This document shows, piece after piece, positions 23,300 through 27,868 of a stretch of DNA of 27,868 nucleotides. The stretch spans positions 1 to 27,868 of the forward strand of contig JASLEG010000294.1 of NCBI GenBank assembly GCA_030151225.1, in the 5' to 3' direction. Within the stretch, counting starts at the first letter, position 1; each line of letters opens with the position of its first letter. Position numbers and translations under genes: made by a program. The DNA is from Burkholderia sp. GTDB taxonomy: Bacteria > Pseudomonadota > Gammaproteobacteria > Burkholderiales > Burkholderiaceae. A model generated the notes under the pieces. It worked only from the letters and a program-made list of their open reading frames with translations. It was not told where the DNA came from and ran no database searches.

Positions 23300-24838
23300 C
23301 CGCGTTGCCCGCCCCACCCCCACGATCACCTGCGCGAGCCGCAGCGCCGCGGCCTCCATCTGCGCATCGTCGAAGCCGCCAAAGCCGATCACGAGTCCCG
23401 GCCGCGCCGTGCCCGGCGCATACATCGGCGACACCGCCCGCACCGCCACGTTCGCCCGCAGCGCCAGCGCGGCCACGTGGCGGTCGTCGAAATGCGGCGC
23501 CAGCCACAGCACCAGGTGCATGCCCTGATCGCCCGGCTCGAGCGCGGCCAGCTCGCGCGGCAGCGCCGCCGCGAAGGTGTCGATCAGGCGCGCGCGCCGC
23601 GCCGCGTACACGCCGCGCACGCGGCGGATGTGGCGATCGAGATGCCCTTCGTTCATGAACGCCGCCAGCACGTGCTGGTCCGCCTCGGGCGGATGGCGAT
23701 CCATCAGCACGCGCGCGCCGCGAAACGCCGCCACCAGCTCGGGCGGCACGATCGCGTAGCCGAGCCGCAGCGACGGAAACAGGATCTTGCTGAAGGTGCC
23801 GAGATAGACCACGCGCGCCGGGTCCAGCCCCTGCATCGCCGGGAACGGATGGCCCGCGTAGCGCAGCTCGCTGTCGTAATCGTCCTCCACGATCCACGCG
23901 TCGCGCGAGCGCGCCCAGTCGAGCAGCGCCTCGCGGCGGCCCACGCTGAGCGGCATGCCGAGCGGGTATTGATGCGACGGCGTGACGAAGGCCGCGCGCG
24001 CATCCGGCGCGAGCCGGCGGCCGGCCTCGACGTCGAGCCCCTCCGCGTCCACCGGCACGCGCACGATCGCGTCGCGCCGCCCCGTGCTCTCGAGGATCGC
24101 CGTGATGCCGCGATAGGCGGGGTTCTCGACCCAGGCCGCGTCGCCGGCGCCGAGCAGCACCTGGCAGGCCAGAAACAACCCCTGCTGCGTGCCGCTCGTG
24201 ATCACCACCTGCGCCGCGTCGCAGCGCACCGAGCGCGAGCGGCGCACGTAATCGGCGATCGCCTCGCGCAGCGGCGCGACGCCGCGCGTGTCGCCGTAAC
24301 CGGACGGCGCCGCCGAGCCCCGCGCGCGCAGCCGGTTGCCGAGCCGCCGCCAGGCCGCGTCGGGCAGCGTCGGCCCGCCCGGCACCGACACCGCGAACGG
24401 GATCGGCGGCAGCGGCTCGAAATCCGCGGCGATCGCGGCGAAGGTGGCGGCCGGTTCGGGCAGGCCGCGCGGGGTGGTCGTGCGTGGCGTCGAACCCGGC
24501 TCGGTCCTGCTCGTATTGCGTTTCGACGTCAGTGAGCGCTCACCTTGATCGACCTCGATCGATCTCGGCGCCACCGGCGCCACCCACGTGCCGGTGCGCC
24601 CGCGCGCCACCAGAAAGCCCTCCGCCACCAGTTGCTCGAACGCCTCGATCACCGTGCCGCGCGCGAGCCCCAGCGCCGCCGCGAGCTGGCGGGTGGCCGG
24701 TAGCGGCTCGCCGGGGCGCAGGTCGCCACGGCGGATCGCGTCGCGCAGCGCCTGCGCGAGCTGGCGACCCAGCTGACCGGCGGCGCGGTCAAGCGGGCCG
24801 AGCGAGGGAATGTCGGTGGAACGGGCGGTACGGGCCAT
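23297..24838 (-). CDS. MocR/PdxR-type GntR regulator with aminotransferase domain
   Basis: A 513-residue fusion of an N-terminal GntR winged helix (about 15-85, with LPATRQLAAALGLARGTVIE) and a fold-type I aminotransferase domain (from about 140). The PLP-binding lysine is Lys351 in GTFSKILFPSLRLGY, with VEDDYDSELRY upstream binding the cofactor. MocR proteins sense PLP or an aldimine and control divergent genes; here the divergent gene is PaiB-like. The linker of about 50 residues is rich in Thr, Pro and Arg. The frame is open to 24883, but the start at 24838 gives the usual N-terminus and keeps the operator repeats outside the gene. Its stop abuts the immunity-gene remnant. Confidence 0.92.
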   Translation of the reverse strand: MARTARSTDIPSLGPLDRAAGQLGRQLAQALRDAIRRGDLRPGEPLPATRQLAAALGLARGTVIEAFEQLVAEGFLVARGRTGTWVAPVAPRSIEVDQGERSLTSKRNTSRTEPGSTPRTTTPRGLPEPAATFAAIAADFEPLPPIPFAVSVPGGPTLPDAAWRRLGNRLRARGSAAPSGYGDTRGVAPLREAIADYVRRSRSVRCDAAQVVITSGTQQGLFLACQVLLGAGDAAWVENPAYRGITAILESTGRRDAIVRVPVDAEGLDVEAGRRLAPDARAAFVTPSHQYPLGMPLSVGRREALLDWARSRDAWIVEDDYDSELRYAGHPFPAMQGLDPARVVYLGTFSKILFPSLRLGYAIVPPELVAAFRGARVLMDRHPPEADQHVLAAFMNEGHLDRHIRRVRGVYAARRARLIDTFAAALPRELAALEPGDQGMHLVLWLAPHFDDRHVAALALRANVAVRAVSPMYAPGTARPGLVIGFGGFDDAQMEAAALRLAQVIVGVGRATR

Positions 24839-24844
24839 GAAGTT

Positions 24845-24875
24845 CTGGTCCAGAAAAATCGTCAAAAACTGGCCC
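24845..24875. promoter_or_regulatory. Direct repeat operator for the MocR regulator
   Basis: CTGGTCCAG (24845-24853, itself palindromic) and CTGGCCC (24869-24875) are direct repeats spaced 24 bases start to start, separated by an A-rich spacer, in the 107-base region between the divergent MocR and PaiB-like genes. Paired direct repeats about two helical turns apart are the usual binding pattern of MocR proteins. Confidence 0.55.
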
Positions 24876-24945
24876 TTCATCATATGCCAGCCACGGCGCA
24901 GAATCGGCGCATTCGATCAACGACCGTCCCCACGCCGGAGCCGCC

Positions 24946-25587
24946 ATGTATCTGCCCGCCCACTTCACCGAAACGCGCACCGAGGTGCTGCACGCGCTGA
25001 TCGCCGATTACCCGTTCGGCGCGCTCGTCACGCACGGCGCGGACGGCCTCGATGCGAACCATCTGCCGTTCGAGCTCGATCCGGCCGGCGGCACGCTCGG
25101 CGTGCTGCATGCGCACGTGGCACGCGCCAATCCGGTGTGGCAGCAGGTGGCGAACGGCGACGCCGTGCTGGCCGTGTTCCGCGCGATGGACGCCTACGTC
25201 TCGCCCACCTGGTATCCGAGCAAGCACGAGGCGCATCGGCAGGTGCCAACCTGGAACTACGCGGTGGTGAACGTGCACGGCCGGATCGCCGTGCGCGACG
25301 ACGAACGCTACGTGCGCGGCGTGGTGGCCAAACTCACGCGCCGCCACGAGGCCGCGCTGCCCACGCCGTGGAAGATGGGCGACGCGCCGGCCGACTTCAT
25401 CGACACGATGCTGAAGTCGATCGTCGGCATCGAGATCGAGATCACGCGCCTCGAGGGCAAGCTGAAACTGAGCCAGAACAAGGAAGCGCGCGACCGGCTC
25501 GGCGCGGCCGACGGGCTGCGCGAACAGGGCCACACGGCGATCGCCGATGCGATGCAGGCCGGCGGCCTGCCGGGCGCGAAGCCCTGA
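24946..25587 (+). CDS. PaiB-like FMN-binding protein
   Basis: A 213-residue protein of the PaiB (FMN-binding split-barrel) family. It begins MYLPAHFTETR and has the family landmarks HLPFELD, VSPTWYPSKHEAHRQVPTWN and YAVVNVHGRI, with LKLSQNKEARDR near the end. Although named for a Bacillus regulator, most members are probably flavin-binding enzymes or haem/PLP-related proteins rather than DNA-binding proteins; no helix-turn-helix is seen here. Divergent from the MocR regulator with operator-like repeats between them, so it is the probable target of that regulator. Stops 18 bases before the convergent FMN reductase gene. Confidence 0.92.
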   Translation: MYLPAHFTETRTEVLHALIADYPFGALVTHGADGLDANHLPFELDPAGGTLGVLHAHVARANPVWQQVANGDAVLAVFRAMDAYVSPTWYPSKHEAHRQVPTWNYAVVNVHGRIAVRDDERYVRGVVAKLTRRHEAALPTPWKMGDAPADFIDTMLKSIVGIEIEITRLEGKLKLSQNKEARDRLGAADGLREQGHTAIADAMQAGGLPGAKP

Positions 25588-25605
25588 CGGCGCCGCGCGC
25601 GCGGC

Positions 25606-26178
25606 TCAGGCCAGCTCGGCGTCGCGCTCGCCGCGCCGGCCGCGCGCGGCGATGTGATCGCGCAGCGTGACGAGCGCGCTCGTGATCGCGGTGCGCATCG
25701 CGGCATCCGCGAGGATCTGCGCGGCGGTGCGCGGCGGGCCGAGCAGCGGCAGCGTGATCGAGGCCGGCTCCACCAGGTGCGCCGACATCGTGCCCAGCAC
25801 GAGCCGCAGCGCCGCCTGCGCATCCGACGCACGGGGCGACGCGTTGAACAGCGCCACCGCCATCCCCGGAAAACCTTCGCTGGCCACGAGCCAGTCCAGC
25901 GCGTTCTTGAACGCGCCCGGGATGCCGCGCGCGTATTCGGGGCAGGAAATCAGCAGCCCGTCGGCGTGCGCGATCGCCTCGCGCAGCGCCAGCACGGGCG
26001 CCGGCGGCGTGTCCTGGAAATCGGGATTGAAATGCGGCAGCGCGTCGATCGGCGGGCAGGCCGCGATCGACAGGCCGGGCACGGGGGCCTCGGCCACGGC
26101 CAGCACCGCGGCGTCGAGCAGCGCGGTGTTCGAGGACGCCGCGCGCAGGCTGCCGGACATCGAGAGCAATCGGATCAT
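25606..26178 (-). CDS. NADPH-dependent FMN reductase family protein
   Basis: A 190-residue flavodoxin-like protein. The phosphate-binding loop reads SGSLRAASSNTALL (residues 8-21), followed by PxxDALPHFNPDF and the SCPEYARGIPGAFKNALDWL segment, the hallmark of NADPH-dependent FMN reductases such as the chromate/quinone reductase and azoreductase relatives. It would reduce FMN or quinones in the cytoplasm; the physiological substrate is not readable. The start at 26178 gives the exact family N-terminus, MIRLLSMSGSLR; the frame continues upstream to 26301 without similarity and is not used. Transcribed away from fabV and convergent with the PaiB-like gene. Confidence 0.92.
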   Translation of the reverse strand: MIRLLSMSGSLRAASSNTALLDAAVLAVAEAPVPGLSIAACPPIDALPHFNPDFQDTPPAPVLALREAIAHADGLLISCPEYARGIPGAFKNALDWLVASEGFPGMAVALFNASPRASDAQAALRLVLGTMSAHLVEPASITLPLLGPPRTAAQILADAAMRTAITSALVTLRDHIAARGRRGERDAELA

Positions 26179-26278
26179 GGGGTGGTGAGCGGCGCGAGGG
26201 CCGACGGAATCGCGTGGCGCGAGTGTCCCACGTCCGGGCGGATCGCGCGCGGGCGCCGGATGCCGGCGGGGCCGGCGG

Positions 26279-26338
26279 TTCGCCCGTCCCGGCGCTTCCA
26301 TTACAATGCACGGCGTTTCTGTCCGTCGAAGTTCGACG
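26279..26338 (+). promoter_or_regulatory. fabV promoter and palindromic leader element
   Basis: TTCGCC (26279-26284) and TACAAT (26302-26307) with a 17-base spacer form the likely promoter. Downstream, in the predicted leader, CGTCGAAGTTCGACG (26324-26338) is a perfect seven-base-arm palindrome around one G, a possible operator or small hairpin. Confidence 0.55.
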
Positions 26339-26360
26339 CTTACCGTATTCAGGGGCTTTC

Positions 26361-27563
26361 ATGATCATCAAACCGCGCGTGCGTGGCTTCATCTGCGTGA
26401 CGACTCATCCGGTCGGCTGCGAAGCCAACGTCAAAGAACAGATCGACTACGTGGTCAGGCAAGGCCCGATCGCCAACGGTCCGAAGAAGGTGCTGGTGAT
26501 CGGTTCGTCCACTGGCTACGGCCTGGCCGCGCGCATCTCCGCCGCCTTCGGCTCGGGCGCGGACACGCTCGGCGTGTGCTTCGAGCGCCCGGGCAGCGAG
26601 ACCAAGCCCGGCACGGCCGGCTGGTACAACACCGCCGCGTTCGAGAAGGCCGCGCAGGCCGACGGCCGCTACGCGAAGACGATCAACGGCGACGCGTTCT
26701 CCGACGAAGTGAAGCGCGTGACGATCGAGACCATCAAGGCCGATCTGGGCCAGGTGGATCTGGTGGTGTACAGCCTCGCCTCGCCGCGCCGCACGCACCC
26801 GAAGACGGGCACCGTGCATTCGTCCACGCTGAAGCCGATCGGCAAGACCGTGTCGTTCCGCGGCCTCGACACCGACAAGGAAGTGATCAAGGACACCGTG
26901 CTCGAGCCGGCGTCGCAGGAAGAGATCGACAACACCGTGGCCGTGATGGGCGGCGAGGACTGGAAGTTCTGGATCGACGCGCTGAACGAGGCCGGCGTGC
27001 TGGCACCGGGCGCGAAGACCACGGCCTTCACCTACCTGGGCGAGCAGATCACGCACGACATCTACTGGAACGGCTCGATCGGCTCGGCCAAGAAGGATCT
27101 CGACAAGACCGTGATCGGCCTGCGCGAGACGCTCGCGGCCAGCGGCGGCGATGCGCGCGTGTCGGTGCTGAAGGCCGTGGTGACGCAGGCCAGCTCGGCG
27201 ATCCCGATGATGCCGCTGTACCTGTCGCTGCTGTTCAAGGTGATGAAGGAAACGGGCACGCACGAAGGCTGCATCGAGCAGGTGTACGGCCTGCTGCACG
27301 ACACGATGTACGGCAGCACGCCGCACATCGACGAAGACGGCCGCCTGCGCGCCGACTACAAGGAGCTCGACCCGCAGGTGCAGGCCAAGGTGCAGGCGAT
27401 GTGGAACCAGGTGACCGACGCGAACCTGTACGAGATGACGGATTTCGCGGGCTACAAGCACGAATTCCTGCGCCTGTTCGGCTTCGAGATCGCCGGCGTG
27501 GATTACGACGCGGACGTGAATCCCGACGTTGCGATTCCGGGCTTGATTTCGGTGGGAGTGTAA
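26361..27563 (+). CDS. fabV: Enoyl-ACP reductase FabV
   Basis: A 400-residue enzyme that reduces trans-2-enoyl-ACP in the last step of each fatty acid elongation cycle, using NADH. The nucleotide-binding segment is VLVIGSSTGYGLAARI (44-59) and the active site is the FabV-type Tyr-x8-Lys: Tyr235 and Lys244 in YWNGSIGSAKK. The N-terminus MIIKPRVRGFICVTTHPVGC and the total length are typical, half as long again as FabI. FabV enzymes are known for low sensitivity to triclosan. The ATG at 26361 follows AGGGG; an upstream in-frame extension to 26214 is not part of the protein. Single-gene unit with its own promoter and a strong terminator. Confidence 0.97.
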   Translation: MIIKPRVRGFICVTTHPVGCEANVKEQIDYVVRQGPIANGPKKVLVIGSSTGYGLAARISAAFGSGADTLGVCFERPGSETKPGTAGWYNTAAFEKAAQADGRYAKTINGDAFSDEVKRVTIETIKADLGQVDLVVYSLASPRRTHPKTGTVHSSTLKPIGKTVSFRGLDTDKEVIKDTVLEPASQEEIDNTVAVMGGEDWKFWIDALNEAGVLAPGAKTTAFTYLGEQITHDIYWNGSIGSAKKDLDKTVIGLRETLAASGGDARVSVLKAVVTQASSAIPMMPLYLSLLFKVMKETGTHEGCIEQVYGLLHDTMYGSTPHIDEDGRLRADYKELDPQVQAKVQAMWNQVTDANLYEMTDFAGYKHEFLRLFGFEIAGVDYDADVNPDVAIPGLISVGV

Positions 27564-27606
27564 GCGGCCGAGGGCCGGCCTTCGGGGCGGCTCGGGGCCG
27601 TTGGCG

Positions 27607-27646
27607 AAAAGCCGGATGCGGGGGAGGCCCCTGCATTCGGCTTTTT
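27607..27646 (+). terminator. fabV intrinsic terminator
   Basis: An 18-base stem (27607-27624 with 27628-27645) closes over a three-base loop; all positions pair, two as G-U wobbles, and a run of five T residues (27642-27646) follows. The mirrored A-run at the left base would also allow termination from the right, shielding fabV from the adjacent insertion sequence. Confidence 0.92.
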
Positions 27647-27715
27647 GCTTTTGTGGCGGTGCGTGGCGGGAGGCGTCAGCTTTCGCCGTTGTACTCGGAG
27701 GGATCGCGCCACGTG

Positions 27716-27868
27716 GGCCTGTCCGTAATTTCGTGTTCGAGGCATATTCTTGTCCCAAGGAGGACGTATGCCTCGCAAACCGAAAGCCACGCCGGCGGAG
27801 CTGCCGGCGATTCCCGCTGAGCTGCTGGAGCAGTTCGGCAACGGCCCGATGACGGCCGAAGCCATCAA
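27716..27868 (+). mobile_element. Left end of an IS256-family insertion sequence
   Basis: The transposase start identifies the element. The terminal inverted repeat probably begins near 27716-27718 with GGCCTGTCCGTAATTTCGTG, about 50 bases before the transposase ATG, as usual for the family. The right end and target duplication lie outside the window, so the exact boundary is an estimate. Confidence 0.6.
27768..27868 (+). CDS. IS256-family (mutator-type) transposase, N-terminal part
   Basis: The visible 33 residues begin MPRKPKATPAELPAIPAELL and continue EQFGNGPMTAEAI, which I recognise as the N-terminus of mutator-type transposases common in Burkholderia. The catalytic DDE residues are beyond the window edge. 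A perfect AAGGAGG ribosome site (27757-27763) lies four bases before the ATG, so it is probably well translated if the element is intact. Confidence 0.85.
   Translation, partial: MPRKPKATPAELPAIPAELLEQFGNGPMTAEAI

Noticed and set aside
23067..23897. 276-codon minus-strand open frame covering the immunity remnant
   Set aside because: Only its last part (from about 23299) is sensible; the rest is an alternate frame of the MocR gene.
24839..24883. Upstream start for the MocR gene
   Set aside because: The extra 15 residues would overlap the operator-like repeats and precede the normal N-terminus of the winged helix.

Overview
The window is a high-GC (roughly two thirds G+C) chromosomal segment from a betaproteobacterium. 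The gene families, the very strong G/C third-position bias and the recognisable AcnB, FabV and IS256-type proteins point to Burkholderia sensu lato; species cannot be told from the sequence alone. Coding density is high and there is no tRNA, rRNA or CRISPR array.

Layout. Positions 1-426 (minus) hold the N-terminus of a VasX-type type VI secretion effector that runs off the left edge. A gene-poor stretch follows, then acnB (aconitase B, 1060-3645, plus) behind a clear sigma-70 promoter with a tandem TATAAGA operator-like element. Convergent to acnB is a six-gene minus-strand cluster (11572 down to 3750): OprB-type porin, secreted beta-propeller, Tat-exported DyP peroxidase, and a complete Fbp-type ferric ABC transporter (binding protein, fused permease, ATPase). 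A Fur-box-like sequence sits just upstream of its best promoter, so I read it as one iron-controlled uptake operon. A small hypothetical gene with an apparent frameshift follows (11869-12659).

Next is a phosphonate island (17245 to 12676): phosphonoacetaldehyde hydrolase phnX, an iron-type alcohol dehydrogenase overlapping it by ATGA, an MFS transporter, and a divergent LysR regulator. No PhnW transaminase is present, which suggests 2-hydroxyethylphosphonate or a similar compound as substrate. Then come an EamA exporter divergent from an AraC regulator and a TRIC-type membrane protein.

From 20140 a near-perfect LexA box precedes a two-gene operon: a radical SAM protein of the putative DNA modification/repair type, and a DUF4130-UdgX fusion (uracil-DNA binding). 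This is a likely SOS-controlled DNA repair module and one of the two most interesting parts of the window. It is followed by a 5'-truncated, frameshifted fragment of a PoNi-like (DUF1911) immunity gene in lower-GC DNA, abutting a MocR-type regulator that is divergent from a PaiB-like FMN-binding protein. An NADPH-dependent FMN reductase, fabV (triclosan-tolerant type enoyl-ACP reductase) with a strong terminator, and the start of an IS256-family transposase end the window.
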